Assembly (NCBI GenBank): GCA_027451445.1
Contig: DAIDJG010000071.1
Location: 1-61,638, forward strand
DNA length: 61,638 nt
Direction: 5' to 3'
Source: Singulisphaera sp.
GTDB lineage: Bacteria; Planctomycetota; Planctomycetia; Isosphaerales; Isosphaeraceae
Positions 8,213 to 17,236 of the stretch are shown here, one piece after another. Under the pieces are notes generated by a model. That model saw only the letters and a list, made by a program, of their open reading frames with translations, had not been told where the DNA came from and searched no databases. Positions within the stretch are counted from its first letter, which is position 1, and each line of letters starts with the position of its first letter. The position numbers and the translations under genes were made by a program.

Positions 8213-9400
8213 TCAAACTTCTCTACCCCGGCGATGTCCCGAGGTCAGCGCCCTGCGCGCCGCGCGGGCTCGAGCCAGCGCGGTCTCGGCGTCCGGATCG
8301 AGCACGGTCATGTGCCCCATCTTCCGGCCGGCTGCTGGCGTTTGCTTGCCATACAGGTGAAGCTTGACGCCTGAGTCGGCCCTGAACGCAGCCTCCCAGT
8401 CGGGTTCGCCGTCAGCCCACAGATCGCCGAGAAGGTTGACCATCGCCGCGGGGCTGACGAGGTCGGTTCCGCCGAGCGGAAGTCCGCACAGGGCCCGCAC
8501 TTGTTGCTCGAACTGGCTTGTCAACGCGGCCTCGATCGTCAGGTGTCCCGAATTGTGGGGTCGGGGCGCGATCTCGTTGACGAGTAGCCTTCCGTCGACG
8601 GTCAAAAAGAACTCCACGGTAAGCACACCGACCGTCCCGAGCGCCTCGGCGACGCCCAGTGCAAGCTCCTGAGCCTCCAAAGCGACGATGGGTCCAACGG
8701 GCGCGGGCATCACGGTCGAGTCGAGAATGTGGCGCTCGTGGTGATTGAGCCCAGGGGGATAGGTCACGGCCATCCCATCGGCGCCTCGGGCGACGACCAC
8801 CGAAATCTCAGCGGCGAACTCGACCCAACCTTCGGCGACGCACGCGACCCGCCCCAGGCGCGACCAGGCACTCTCCACATCCTGCGCCCGCTCGACCCGG
8901 ATCTGCCCCTTGCCATCGTAGCCGGACGCTGCGGTCTTCAGGATCAACGGGTGGCCAAGCCCGTCGGACAATCCCCCGAGATCCGCCATCGTCCGCACGG
9001 ACCTCCAGGGTGCGTGGGGGATCTGATAGCGTTGAAGAAACTCCTTTTCCCTCAGACGGTTCTGGCTGATCCACAGCGTCTTCCACCCGGGCCGCACGAG
9101 CTTACCCTGGCGGGCCAGCCAGCGCAGTGCGGGGGCCGAGACATTCTCGAACTCGACCGTGATGGCCTGCGCCCGCGCGGCGAGCTGGCGGAGTGCGGCC
9201 AGGTCGTCCGGGGCCCCCATCACGGACCAGTGCGCGACCTGGCCGGCCGGCGAACTCTCCTTCGCGCTCAGGACGCCCGCCTCGTATCCCATCCGCTGCG
9301 CAGCCTGGAGGAACATGCGCCCGAGCTGACCTTCGCCGATCACTCCGAGCGCGGCGGGCGGCCGCAGGATCGGTTGCGAATGGGGTGAAACCTCGCTCAT
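8213..9400 (-). CDS. purK: 5-(carboxyamino)imidazole ribonucleotide synthase
   Basis: 395 residues, normal for PurK. It uses ATP and bicarbonate to convert aminoimidazole ribonucleotide to N5-CAIR in de novo purine synthesis. The ATP-grasp architecture is intact: an N-terminal pre-ATP-grasp domain with [16 protein letters not shown], then [16 protein letters not shown]-binding [15 protein letters not shown], and the catalytic/metal segment [20 protein letters not shown]. The C-terminal [18 protein letters not shown] is characteristic of PurK. Its ATG overlaps the purE stop by 4 bp (ATGA, 9397-9400), so the two are translationally coupled; PurE uses the N5-CAIR made by PurK. Coding is unbroken. 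Confidence 0.96.
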   Translation of the reverse strand: MSEVSPHSQPILRPPAALGVIGEGQLGRMFLQAAQRMGYEAGVLSAKESSPAGQVAHWSVMGAPDDLAALRQLAARAQAITVEFENVSAPALRWLARQGKLVRPGWKTLWISQNRLREKEFLQRYQIPHAPWRSVRTMADLGGLSDGLGHPLILKTAASGYDGKGQIRVERAQDVESAWSRLGRVACVAEGWVEFAAEISVVVARGADGMAVTYPPGLNHHERHILDSTVMPAPVGPIVALEAQELALGVAEALGTVGVLTVEFFLTVDGRLLVNEIAPRPHNSGHLTIEAALTSQFEQQVRALCGLPLGGTDLVSPAAMVNLLGDLWADGEPDWEAAFRADSGVKLHLYGKQTPAAGRKMGHMTVLDPDAETALARARAARRALTSGHRRGREV

Positions 9401-9894
9401 AGCGGCGACTCTCCAACCGCGTTGGTCTGAGCCAGGCGAAACGCCGCCAGAGCCTCGCGGATAGCGGGATCGTGGCGGGCAAGGATCGCCGCGGCCAGGA
9501 GCGCAGCGTTGGCGGCACCGGACGAGCCGATGGCCAGGGTGCCGACCGGGATCCCTTTCGGCATCTGGACGATCGAGAGCAGCGAATCGACCCCACGAAG
9601 AACCTTGCTCTCGACCGGCACGCCCAGAACCGGAAGGAGGGTGATCGCCGCGAGCATTCCGGGCAAGTGAGCCGCCCCTCCTGCCCCGGCGATCAAAACT
9701 TCCAGCCCCCGAGCCTCGGCGTCGGTCGCGTATCGGAATAAGCGCTCCGGCGTCCGATGGGCGGAGACCACCTTCGACTCGTGCGGGATGTTGAGCTGGA
9801 CGAGCAGTTCTGATGCGTGCCGCATGGTCTCCCAGTCGGAGCGGCTTCCCATGACCACGCCGACCAGCGGTTTCTCGTGAGTCTCGTTCACCAT
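9397..9894 (-). CDS. purE: N5-carboxyaminoimidazole ribonucleotide mutase
   Basis: 165 residues, typical of class I PurE, which isomerises N5-CAIR to 4-carboxy-AIR. Visible motifs are [14 protein letters not shown] (substrate-binding Ser/Asp), [12 protein letters not shown] (catalytic His), [13 protein letters not shown] and [18 protein letters not shown]. The ATG at 9894 gives the expected short N-terminus before the first strand; an upstream in-frame extension to 9981 lacks similarity to the family. It is first in the purE-purK pair and overlaps purK by 4 bp. No purine riboswitch or PurR-type site was recognised upstream. Confidence 0.96.
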   Translation of the reverse strand: MVNETHEKPLVGVVMGSRSDWETMRHASELLVQLNIPHESKVVSAHRTPERLFRYATDAEARGLEVLIAGAGGAAHLPGMLAAITLLPVLGVPVESKVLRGVDSLLSIVQMPKGIPVGTLAIGSSGAANAALLAAAILARHDPAIREALAAFRLAQTNAVGESPL

Positions 9895-10283
9895 GCAGCG
9901 CTTATCCGGAAAGGCACGGAGGAAATCAGACGTTCTCCGCGCATGTAAGTCAACGATCACCGAGTTGCCCGCGCGGATCAACCCGCCACCAAGGACCTGC
10001 GCGATGTTAACCTAGAAATACGCGCTTGAGCCAGGGGACACGCCGGCGCCATCACGTTGCCGGGCTCGTTCACGAAGTCAAATCAAACTTCTCCACGACC
10101 GCATAACCCAATATTGGTCAAAGGTTTAGCGCGCATGACGAGCGTAAAAAACGATCTCCGTCTTTTGACGTTTGGTGCGGAGAATGCAAGAGTTAGGAAC
10201 GAAATTAGGTGAGCAGCCGCGCAGGATCCGCGGAACAGCAATGGCTGGAGCCGTCCAGGGCGCCGGACCTGTGAGGAAAAGAC
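9895..10283. other. Divergent intergenic region, purE / sulfotransferase
   Basis: 389 bp between divergent genes. It contains a moderately AT-richer stretch (about 10080-10210), including TTTTGACG at 10163-10170, but no convincing paired -10 hexamer. I see no credible small ORF, RNA gene or strong hairpin. Confidence 0.3.
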
Positions 10284-11444
10284 GTGGCCACGATTGTCGC
10301 GAAAGAGACCGCCGCCGATACGACTCCCTGGTTCGAGCCGGCTCGCGTATGGCTGTTCAAGACGTTCTTCACCAGTCTCGTCGGAGTGACCTGGAATGAT
10401 TGGTGGCGCGTGCTGCGCGAGAACCGATTCGCGATCGACCCACCCTACTGGCCTCGCGCTTTCGTTTTGACGATGGGGAGCGCGCTCAATTCGTTGTACC
10501 GTCGCCGGGAAAATCGGAGTTACGGCGCCCTGGCCGAGAGTGTCCCGATTCCGCCGCCCCTCTTCATCCTCGGTCACTGGCGCAGCGGGACGACGCTGCT
10601 GCACAACCTCCTGGCCCGGGACGATCAGTTCACCTTCCCGAACCTGTACGAGGCCTTCTTTCCCCACACCTTTCTCTGCACCGAAGATTATCGAGCGAAC
10701 CAGGTGACGCCGCTGATCCCCTCGACGCGTGTCATGGATAACGTCGCGCAGGGCTTGGGGATGCCGAATGAAGATGAGTTCGCGACATGCACCGCTTCGC
10801 TCTTTTCACCGTACATGCTCTGGGCCTTTCCCAGGAACTCGCAACGGTATGAGCGTTACCTGACCTTTCGCGGAGTCCCGGACGCCGAGGTCGCGTGCTG
10901 GAAGGCCGAGTTCCTCCGCTTCGCGCGCAAGCTCACGCTCAGGCGAAATCGTCCCCTCCTCCTCAAGTCGCCTCCGCACACCGGACGGATCAAGCTTCTG
11001 CTCGAACTCTTTCCCGACGCCCGCTTCGTCCACATCCATCGCGATCCCTACACCGTCTTCCAATCGACGAAGCATCTCAACGAGACGCTGACTCGCTCGC
11101 TGCAGTTCCAGTACGCGCGGACCGCCGAGGTCGACGACGCCGTCTTGCGGCGCTATCGCATCATGCACGAGGCGTTTTTCGAGGAACGGTCTCTCATCCC
11201 CGAGGGGCACTTCCACGAACTCGCGTTTGAGGACCTGGAGGCGGACCCGATCGGGCAAGTTCGTCTGACCTACGAGCGGCTCGGTCTAGCGGGCTTTGAC
11301 CAGGTCTTGCCACACCTGGAGGACTACGTCCACGAAATCGCGGGGTACCGTAAAAACGACTACCCCGCACTGAGCCCGGAGCTTCGGGAACGGATCCGAG
11401 TGGCGTGGGCGCGGAACTTCGAGGAGTGGGGCTATCCGGCCTGA
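10284..11444 (+). CDS. Sulfotransferase family protein
   Basis: 386 residues, GTG start with GAGGA eight bases upstream. Sulfotransferases move the sulfonate of PAPS to a hydroxyl or amine. The 5'-phosphosulfate-binding loop is GHWRSGTTLLHNLL (97-110), and the 3'-phosphate-binding segment is HRDPYTVFQST (252-262); a further conserved patch is LLLKSPPHTGRIKLL (226-240). This spacing fits the Sulfotransfer_3-type family of bacterial and eukaryotic enzymes. The N-terminal 90 residues contain aromatic and mildly hydrophobic stretches but no clear signal peptide. Acceptor unknown; no sulfate activation or glycan cluster is adjacent. It is convergent with the small exported gene at 11479 (34-nt gap). 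Confidence 0.85.
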   Translation: MATIVAKETAADTTPWFEPARVWLFKTFFTSLVGVTWNDWWRVLRENRFAIDPPYWPRAFVLTMGSALNSLYRRRENRSYGALAESVPIPPPLFILGHWRSGTTLLHNLLARDDQFTFPNLYEAFFPHTFLCTEDYRANQVTPLIPSTRVMDNVAQGLGMPNEDEFATCTASLFSPYMLWAFPRNSQRYERYLTFRGVPDAEVACWKAEFLRFARKLTLRRNRPLLLKSPPHTGRIKLLLELFPDARFVHIHRDPYTVFQSTKHLNETLTRSLQFQYARTAEVDDAVLRRYRIMHEAFFEERSLIPEGHFHELAFEDLEADPIGQVRLTYERLGLAGFDQVLPHLEDYVHEIAGYRKNDYPALSPELRERIRVAWARNFEEWGYPA

Positions 11445-11478
11445 CGGATTTGCGCTCGCCACACGCGGCGCCCGGTTT

Positions 11479-11847
11479 TCAACGTCCGTAGATCATCGCC
11501 CTGCGGCCCGGCACACACAGTCTCGCGGGGCTGACGTAGTTTTGATTCGGTGCGTAACCCGCGTGAAAGCTCGGGTAATAGTTCCGCCTCACCGGGACTA
11601 CTGGGGCCGATTCTCGTCGTGGCGGGGGAATCTCGCTGGCTGCTCGACGATACTCGCCATTCGCGGAGTAGCCGGGGCTCGAACCTTGGTAGGGCGAAAA
11701 CGGATCGTCTGCTGCGGTCCCTCGCGCGGGTGCCGCAAATCGAGACTGGGTCGTCACTCGGTTGTAGTATCGTTGCTGCGCCTTGCACTCGGGGGCAAGG
11801 GCGAGGAGGGTTATCGCTAAGAGCCCCAGGAGAGCGTAGAACCGCAT
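11479..11847 (-). CDS. Small exported protein, unknown function
   Basis: 122 residues. The ATG at 11847 has a strong GGAGG site and starts a signal peptide (MRFYALLGLLAITLLALAPE, cleavage near CKA-QQ; the Cys could suggest a lipoprotein, but no clear lipobox is seen). The mature part is low-complexity, rich in Arg, Tyr, Pro, Ser and Ala (QQRYYNRV, RRNYYPSFHAGYAP), and basic. No domain recognised. A longer frame to 11955 exists but lacks a ribosome site. The strong ribosome site and signal peptide make it more likely real than a chance ORF. Confidence 0.65.
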   Translation of the reverse strand: MRFYALLGLLAITLLALAPECKAQQRYYNRVTTQSRFAAPARGTAADDPFSPYQGSSPGYSANGEYRRAASEIPPPRRESAPVVPVRRNYYPSFHAGYAPNQNYVSPARLCVPGRRAMIYGR

Positions 11848-12055
11848 GTCTGGGTACCTCCACGAGAATCGCTGAAGACAGGACGAAGCTCTGTTCAGCG
11901 TAACCCGGCTCGGACGGGCCGTCAATTGGGCGAAGAGCGCTCGCATTTGGGCCACGGTTCCGCCAGAATGTTACTGGGCCGCTCGATGCCAACGAGCACA
12001 TGGTGCGCGCTGGCTGCTGTTCCTAATTCACCCTGTGAAACCTGGAGTCGCAACG

Positions 12056-14260
12056 ATGCCGAGGCGAGGCCGATGTTATGCAGCATTGTGGGGTTTGAGC
12101 CTCCTGATCGGCCCCAGCGCGTTTGGCGACGAGCCCACGAAACCCACGGCAGCGGCCACTGAAGCAAACCCTGCGACACCCGCCGCCGGCCACTCGATCC
12201 ACGGCGAAGCGTTCGACGACGGTCCCCGGCAGAAGGCCTACATCATGCCCGGTATGGGCAAAGTGGCATTCGCCGTCTCGACCACCAGGCCAGAAGCGCA
12301 GACGTACGTGAGTCAAGGAGTCGCTCAACTTCACTCATTCTTCTACTTTGAAGCGGAGCGTTCCTTCCGCCAGGCCGCCATGCTCGATCCGGAATGCGCC
12401 ATGGCCTACTGGGGGATGGCGATGGCGAACGTCAACAACGCGAAGCGCGCCAAGGGTTTTCTCCAGGAAGCCAAAAAACGTGCAACCAAGACCAAAATCA
12501 CCCCGCGAGAACAACTCTATCTCGATGCGCTGAGCGCACTGTACCAGGACGGGATCGACAACAAAGTCCAGAAGCAGAATCATCTGCTTGGACTGGAAAC
12601 GATCGTTCAGGAATACCCTGAAGACATTGATGCGCGAGCCTGGCTCGCGATGGTGACCTGGCAGAATTCGACGGGGGGAGCCATAGGCAGCCGACAGGCG
12701 GTGGACAGCCTGCTCGACATGGTGCTTCAGGTCGAGCCGATGCATCCGGGAGCGCACCACTATCGAATCCACCTGTGGGACAGCGTCAAACCCGCTCGAG
12801 CGCTCAAGTCGGCCGCCCTTTATGGGAAGACGGCCTCCGGCATTGCCCATGCCTGGCACATGCCAGGACACACCTACACCGGCCTCAAGCGCTATGCCGA
12901 CGCCGCCTATCAACAAGAGGCCTCGGCCCGTACCGATCATGCCTATATGATCCGCGACCACGTGATGCCATTCGAAATCCACAACTACGCCCACAACAAC
13001 CAGTGGCTCGCGACTAGCTTGAGCCACGTCGGTCGCGTTCACGACGCGATCGCCGTGGCGCGGAACCTCGTCGAGCAACCGCGCGACCCGAACCGTAATG
13101 GGCCGAACGACGGCGGATCCGCCCAAAGAAGCGGCCGACTGCGGTGGTCGGAAGTCCTGACTCGTTACGAGATGTGGGACGAGCTGATCTCGGTCACTCA
13201 GAGCGGCGTCCTCGATTGGTCGAACATCCCAGCCGAGCGCAAGGAAAAGGCATATACCCTGGGCCTTGCCTATGCGGCGAAACACGATCAAACTAAGCTG
13301 GCGGAACAACTCACGACCCTGAAGGGGTTGCCCAACGCGGCCAAGGATTTCGCCCCCGCGATCGCTGAGTTGGAAGGTCATCTGTTGCTCGCCCGAGGCG
13401 ACGTGACCGGCGCCTTCGACCAGTTTGCCAAGGCGACGGCCATGCGCCCCGAAGCGCTCGCCCGTGCTCATCTGCAGGCGCGTAACTTCGGTTTTGCCGA
13501 GGGACTTGCCAAGACTGCCGTCACCAAGCAGCCCGAGCAAGTGTCGCCGCTGCTCGCTCAGGTCGAAATCCTCCAGGCGTGCGGCAAGACCCAGGCGGCT
13601 CAAGATGCGTATCGAAAGCTGGAACCACTGAGCCGGCAGGCCGACCGCGATCTGCCTGGGTTCCGACGACTCGCACCCATCGTCGCAGCCTGGAAGGCCG
13701 ACAAGAACTGGCCGTCCGAGGACACCGGTCACGAAAACGGATCCGACGACGCCACCCAGAACCGAGTGGACCTCAACACGCTTGGTCCCTTGGCGTGGTC
13801 GCCGTTTCCTGCCGAAGCGTTCAGCCTGCCGGACACGACGGGCAAGGACTGGTCGCTCGCCGAACACAAGGGACGGAACGTCGTCCTCCTGTTCTTCCTG
13901 GGGGGCAAGTGTGCTCACTGCATGCAGCAACTCCAGACGTTCGGTAAGGAGTTTGAGGCACTGGCCAAGCAGAATACCGATGTCATCGCTCTCAGTACCG
14001 ACGACCTGGGAGCAAGTAAGTCGCTCAAGGAGAATGCAGACGGCGTCAAATTCCCGATGCCGATCCTCCCGGATCCCAAACTCGAGGTCTTCAAACAATA
14101 TCGTGCGTTCGACGACTTCGAGAACGTTCCGCTGCACGCCACCGTCCTCGTCGATTCTCAAGGGCAGGTTCGCTATCAGCGGATTTCCGCAGAACCGTTC
14201 CTCGACGTGGAATTCATCAAGACCGAGGCCGCACGGGCAAGCCGGCTCTCAAAACCCTAA
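12056..14260 (+). CDS. Exported TPR protein fused to a thioredoxin-fold (AhpC/TSA-like) domain
   Basis: 734 residues. ATG 12056 has GGAG nine bases upstream and begins a signal peptide (CYAALWGLSLLIGPSAFGDE). Residues ~75-560 are helical TPR-like repeats, for example AERSFRQAAMLDPECAMAYWGMA and LLARGDVTGAFDQFAKATAM. A His-rich stretch (AHAWHMPGHTYTGLKRYADA) resembles TPR proteins annotated as metal-binding. The C-terminal ~150 residues have a redoxin fold with CAHC at 619-622 in FFLGGKCAHCMQQL, then IALSTDDLG and a PLHATVLVDSQGQVRY segment containing a Pro. The CxxC indicates an extracytoplasmic thiol oxidoreductase or peroxiredoxin-like activity. The partner is unknown. It is followed by queE after 31 nt on the same strand, probably coincidentally. 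Confidence 0.82.
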   Translation: MPRRGRCYAALWGLSLLIGPSAFGDEPTKPTAAATEANPATPAAGHSIHGEAFDDGPRQKAYIMPGMGKVAFAVSTTRPEAQTYVSQGVAQLHSFFYFEAERSFRQAAMLDPECAMAYWGMAMANVNNAKRAKGFLQEAKKRATKTKITPREQLYLDALSALYQDGIDNKVQKQNHLLGLETIVQEYPEDIDARAWLAMVTWQNSTGGAIGSRQAVDSLLDMVLQVEPMHPGAHHYRIHLWDSVKPARALKSAALYGKTASGIAHAWHMPGHTYTGLKRYADAAYQQEASARTDHAYMIRDHVMPFEIHNYAHNNQWLATSLSHVGRVHDAIAVARNLVEQPRDPNRNGPNDGGSAQRSGRLRWSEVLTRYEMWDELISVTQSGVLDWSNIPAERKEKAYTLGLAYAAKHDQTKLAEQLTTLKGLPNAAKDFAPAIAELEGHLLLARGDVTGAFDQFAKATAMRPEALARAHLQARNFGFAEGLAKTAVTKQPEQVSPLLAQVEILQACGKTQAAQDAYRKLEPLSRQADRDLPGFRRLAPIVAAWKADKNWPSEDTGHENGSDDATQNRVDLNTLGPLAWSPFPAEAFSLPDTTGKDWSLAEHKGRNVVLLFFLGGKCAHCMQQLQTFGKEFEALAKQNTDVIALSTDDLGASKSLKENADGVKFPMPILPDPKLEVFKQYRAFDDFENVPLHATVLVDSQGQVRYQRISAEPFLDVEFIKTEAARASRLSKP

Positions 14261-14291
14261 TGGTCTCTCGCTCACTCTGCGTGGATTACTG

Positions 14292-15038
14292 ATGCCTCAG
14301 ACGCTTATCGAACGTACCCCGATCCTTCCCCAGCCGGCGCACGATGTTTCCGACGCCCCCCAACAGCGCCTGAAGGCGCTCGAGGGGAAGCCGCCGGGAT
14401 CACTGGTGATCCATGAGATTTACCGGAGCATTCAGGGCGAAAGCACATTCGCGGGGCTCCCGTGCGTGTTCGTCCGGCTCACGGCGTGCCAGTTGCGCTG
14501 TGGTTACTGCGACACGAAGCACGCGTTCAAGCAAGGCGAGACCCTCGCGCTCGACGAGGTCCTCGCGCGTGCGTTGGCTTTGGGAGGCAACCTCGTTGAG
14601 CTAACGGGAGGCGAACCGTTGCTCCAACCGGAAGTTTTCCCGCTCATGACCCGTCTCGCGGACGCGGGGCGAACCGTCCTGCTGGAAACCAGCGGAGCGC
14701 TCGACATTGGCCCCGTGGATGCTCGGGTCCACATCATTCTCGACTTGAAGACGCCAGGCTCGGGTGAAGTGGATGCCAATCTCTGGAGCAACCTGGCTCG
14801 TCTCAAAGCGCGCGACGAGGTGAAGTTTGTACTGTGCGACCGCCGGGACTTTGAATGGGCGGTGGAACAGGTCCGCCGCTACGAGCTAACCGACCGGTGT
14901 CCCGTTCTTTTTAGCACCGCGTTCGGCCAGCTCTCGCCCACGGAGTTAGCGGCGTGGGTACTGGAATCCGGGCTGCCCGTGCGGCTTCAGTTGCAGATGC
15001 ACAAGATCCTCTGGGATCCCTCGGCGCGTGGCGTGTAG
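14292..15038 (+). CDS. queE: 7-carboxy-7-deazaguanine synthase (radical SAM)
   Basis: 248 residues. QueE rearranges 6-carboxy-tetrahydropterin to 7-carboxy-7-deazaguanine, the first deazapurine of queuosine synthesis. The radical-SAM cluster motif CX3CX2C is at C66, C70 and C73 in LTACQLRCGYCDTKHAF. SAM-binding ELTGGEPLLQPEV follows, then LLETSGALDI and HIILDLKTPGSGE. An N-terminal IHEIYRSIQGES is diagnostic for QueE. The ATG at 14292 is the one consistent with family length; the frame continues upstream within the previous gene. The ribosome site is weak, so coupling to the upstream gene is possible. Tgt, a later enzyme of the same pathway, is also in this window (50112) but distant. Confidence 0.93.
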   Translation: MPQTLIERTPILPQPAHDVSDAPQQRLKALEGKPPGSLVIHEIYRSIQGESTFAGLPCVFVRLTACQLRCGYCDTKHAFKQGETLALDEVLARALALGGNLVELTGGEPLLQPEVFPLMTRLADAGRTVLLETSGALDIGPVDARVHIILDLKTPGSGEVDANLWSNLARLKARDEVKFVLCDRRDFEWAVEQVRRYELTDRCPVLFSTAFGQLSPTELAAWVLESGLPVRLQLQMHKILWDPSARGV

Positions 15039-15044
15039 AAGGGC

Positions 15045-15275
15045 TTACCAACCGCCAATCGGGACGCCGATCAGTCGCTGGAGCGCAAACATCCCCGCTC
15101 CGAAACCGGCGAGTCGTAAGAGCACGAGTGAGAGGTTGGCCGCGAAGCGCCGGCGGTCTTGCTCGCGGTTGAGATCGGCCACCCCGCTTCTCAAAGCAAG
15201 GAACAAACCCAGCGCCAACAGTCCCACAACCGAGGCGATCACGAACAGTCCGCTCAGAAAACTCAACGCCGACAT
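15045..15275 (-). CDS. Small two-helix membrane protein, unknown function
   Basis: 76 residues. ATG 15275 has GGGAGG nine bases upstream. Two hydrophobic helices (about 5-28, LSGLFVIASVVGLLALGLFLAL, and about 50-70, LVLLRLAGFGAGMFALQRLI) flank a charged loop (NREQDRRRFAAN). No family recognised. It is convergent with queE, with only 6 nt between the stops. The good ribosome site and hydrophobic pattern support a real gene. Confidence 0.65.
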   Translation of the reverse strand: MSALSFLSGLFVIASVVGLLALGLFLALRSGVADLNREQDRRRFAANLSLVLLRLAGFGAGMFALQRLIGVPIGGW

Positions 15276-15615
15276 TGGTCCTGGCCTCCCGACCAGCCGT
15301 AAACCAGAGGAAATCGTGTTCAGTGACTTAGATTAGCAAATGCAGCGCCAACAACCGGTCGATTCGCGAGAACGTAAGTCATTCGTCACACGCGGTTTGT
15401 ACTTGAGAAGCGCGTGAGATCTTGCCCACGACGCAAGATCCGTCCTTGGTCCGCTCCCAATTATACGTCGCGTCCAGTAAGTTTTCGGATATAAGCGATC
15501 GGATTGTAGGAATTGCAACGGCGTTGACGAGGACGGGACTGGAGTCTCGAGAAACGAGAGCGTGTTCGATTGAGCGCGTGGAACCCGTTCATTCCCAGGC
15601 GTGGGGCGGGATCCA
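15276..15615. other. Intergenic region between tatD and the small membrane protein gene
   Basis: 340 bp with both flanking genes on the minus strand. It contains a perfect 8-bp inverted repeat with a 7-nt loop, GATCTTGC (15418-15425) against GCAAGATC (15433-15440). This could be a transcript end after tatD, but it lacks a T-tract and lies 175 nt past the stop. I saw no clear promoter pair and no credible ORF. Confidence 0.35.
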
Positions 15616-16419
15616 CTAAAGAATATGGTCCTGGGGAAGGTTGAAGAGTTGGCGAGCATTGGCGGTCGTTTGCTGCACGAGTTCATCGAGGGTGACACCG
15701 CGAACGCCGGCGAGTCGCGCCGCGGTGAGGGCGACGTAGCCTGGTTCGTTCGTCTTTCCTCGGTGCGGATGGGGACTTAGATAAGGGCAGTCGGTTTCGA
15801 CGAGGAGACGATCGGCCGGCACACGCGCCGCCACCTCTCTGAGTGCATCGAGCGACTTATTCGTGAAGGTCACCATCCCTGCGAAGGAAATGTGCAGCCC
15901 AAGGTCGAGAAACGCTTGCGCATCGTCCCAGGAACCCGTAAACGAGTGCAGAACCCCCCGAACGGGTCGCCGTAGGGACCGCATCTGATCGATCAGGTCT
16001 TGTTCGCTTTGCCGGCAATGGATTACGACGGGCAGCCCCCGCTCCTGCCCGAGCGACAGGTGACGACCAAACCACTCTTGCTGAAGCGCGAACGGCGTTC
16101 GGTCCCGATAGCGATCCAGTCCGGTCTCGCCGAGCGCAACCACTTTTGGACTATCGAGTAGCCGCTCGACACGCTCCCAGTCGTCCGACTGTGCCTGTGC
16201 TGCGTCGTTGGGATGAATGCCGACGGCGGCGAAGAGCCCGGAATGGCCAGCCACCAAACGGGTTACCGCACCACTGTCTTCCGCCGTCGTCGCCACGACG
16301 ACAATCTGAGCGACCCCGGCGGCGCGGGCGCGCTCGAGCAACGCCGGCAACTCGGCGGTCAGTTGCGGATCGCCCAGGTGGGCATGCGTATCGACCAAAC
16401 CGAGGGCCGGCCGCGTCAT
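15616..16419 (-). CDS. tatD: TatD family metal-dependent hydrolase (DNase)
   Basis: 267 residues, normal length. TatD enzymes are TIM-barrel metallohydrolases with 3'-5' exonuclease activity on DNA. Metal and active-site motifs in order: LVDTHAHLGD (HxH), AVGIHPNDA, ALGETGLDRY (Glu), LPVVIHCRQSEQDL (His), GVLHSFTGSW (His) and LLVETDCPYLSPHPHRGKTNEP (Asp). The ATG overlaps the stop of the upstream Fur-family gene by 4 bp (16416-16419), so the pair is translationally coupled. That coupling suggests tatD is expressed under whatever signal controls the regulator, for example oxidative or metal stress; this is an inference. Confidence 0.94.
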   Translation of the reverse strand: MTRPALGLVDTHAHLGDPQLTAELPALLERARAAGVAQIVVVATTAEDSGAVTRLVAGHSGLFAAVGIHPNDAAQAQSDDWERVERLLDSPKVVALGETGLDRYRDRTPFALQQEWFGRHLSLGQERGLPVVIHCRQSEQDLIDQMRSLRRPVRGVLHSFTGSWDDAQAFLDLGLHISFAGMVTFTNKSLDALREVAARVPADRLLVETDCPYLSPHPHRGKTNEPGYVALTAARLAGVRGVTLDELVQQTTANARQLFNLPQDHIL

Positions 16420-16889
16420 GATCGGCTCGCGCCAGCGCCTTCGTAGAAACCGACCAGCTCCAAGCGGTAACCGGTCACGCGAAAGCCTTTCTGCTCCAGT
16501 TGTTGCAGCAAGGCTGGGTCGATCTTGGCAACGAGGTCGGGATCATAGGGCGTCGGCAGATCCTCAACCGCCCCGGAGCGGAGACAGCGCAGATGATAAT
16601 GGTGATCGCGTCTCGCATCATACCGCGCTGAGCCGTCGGTGGTCGTCAGTTTCGCCGCCACCCCACTCGCCACGAGCGCTTCCAAGGCTTTGTAAACGGT
16701 CGCCAAACTGATCCTGGGAATCGCCGCTTTTACGCCTTGATAAACCTCTTCAGCCGTGGGATGATGCTCCGCCTCCGCGAGATGCTCGTAGACCGCAAGA
16801 CGTTGGGGCGTGCAACGCCACCCCGCGGTCTCAAGGGCTTCGCGCAGTTCTTTGGGAGGGAGTGCGGACGAAATCATGGCTTCAATCAT
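16416..16889 (-). CDS. Fur-family metalloregulator lacking structural-zinc cysteines
   Basis: 157 residues from ATG 16889 (another ATG at 16877 is possible; neither has a strong ribosome site). The winged-helix DNA-binding half is clear: GWRCTPQRLAVYEHL, HHPTAEEVYQGVKAAIPRISLATVYKALEAL. The dimerisation half begins ARRDHHYHLRCLRSGAVEDLP, which supplies the usual His regulatory-metal ligands. In most Fur/PerR/Zur proteins the segment reads CxxC; here it is C102-x-x-S105, and no C-terminal CxxC pair exists, so the structural zinc site is absent. It could be a PerR- or Irr-like sensor; the metal is undetermined. A palindrome that could be its operator lies 70 bp upstream. It overlaps tatD by 4 bp. 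Confidence 0.88.
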   Translation of the reverse strand: MIEAMISSALPPKELREALETAGWRCTPQRLAVYEHLAEAEHHPTAEEVYQGVKAAIPRISLATVYKALEALVASGVAAKLTTTDGSARYDARRDHHYHLRCLRSGAVEDLPTPYDPDLVAKIDPALLQQLEQKGFRVTGYRLELVGFYEGAGASRS

Positions 16890-16958
16890 GAGTCTCGGGT
16901 GACAACGTTCAACCCGTCTTGGGGCTGTGTCCCGGCTTGCTTCATATTGTTCGGACAC

Positions 16959-16987
16959 TTGACAGTTGTGTCAACTCGCTGTTAAAT
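16959..16987 (+). promoter_or_regulatory. Sigma-70-type promoter with embedded palindrome, fur / nusA intergenic region
   Basis: TTGACA (16959-16964), a 17-nt spacer and TTAAAT (16982-16987) form a near-consensus promoter reading towards nusA. The -35 box is half of a perfect palindrome, TTGACA-GTTG-TGTCAA (16959-16974), whose other half gives a TTGACA reading towards the Fur-family gene. A protein bound here could affect both genes. The rest of the 347-bp region (16890-17236) is a ~240-nt nusA leader with no gene I recognise; no rimP is present. Confidence 0.55.
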
Positions 16988-17236
16988 TCTAGGCTCATGA
17001 CCGGGTACGGACTTCGCAACTTCCGCCTGGTTTTGGGGTAGGCTCGCATCCGAAACCACCGATTGCTCGGCGGCCGTCGGTGTTGAGTGGTCCTGGGAGG
17101 CGTTGCGGAGGTCGGCGCGCTAGCGGCACGAAACCTGAAACACGCCTCTCGGGATGAGGTGGGTTTCATGTGTTTCCTACTTGAGCGCATCGCACCTTTG
17201 TGTTTGTTGGGTTCCGACACGCCTCGGAGAAGTCGA

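Noticed and set aside
12335-14161. 608-codon open frame antisense to the TPR-redoxin gene
   Set aside because: No domain or ribosome site, and it fully overlaps a gene with a signal peptide and a CxxC redoxin domain.
17087-17236. Upstream extension of nusA
   Set aside because: The frame is open, but the 50 added residues lack family similarity and the ATG at 17237 has a good ribosome site.
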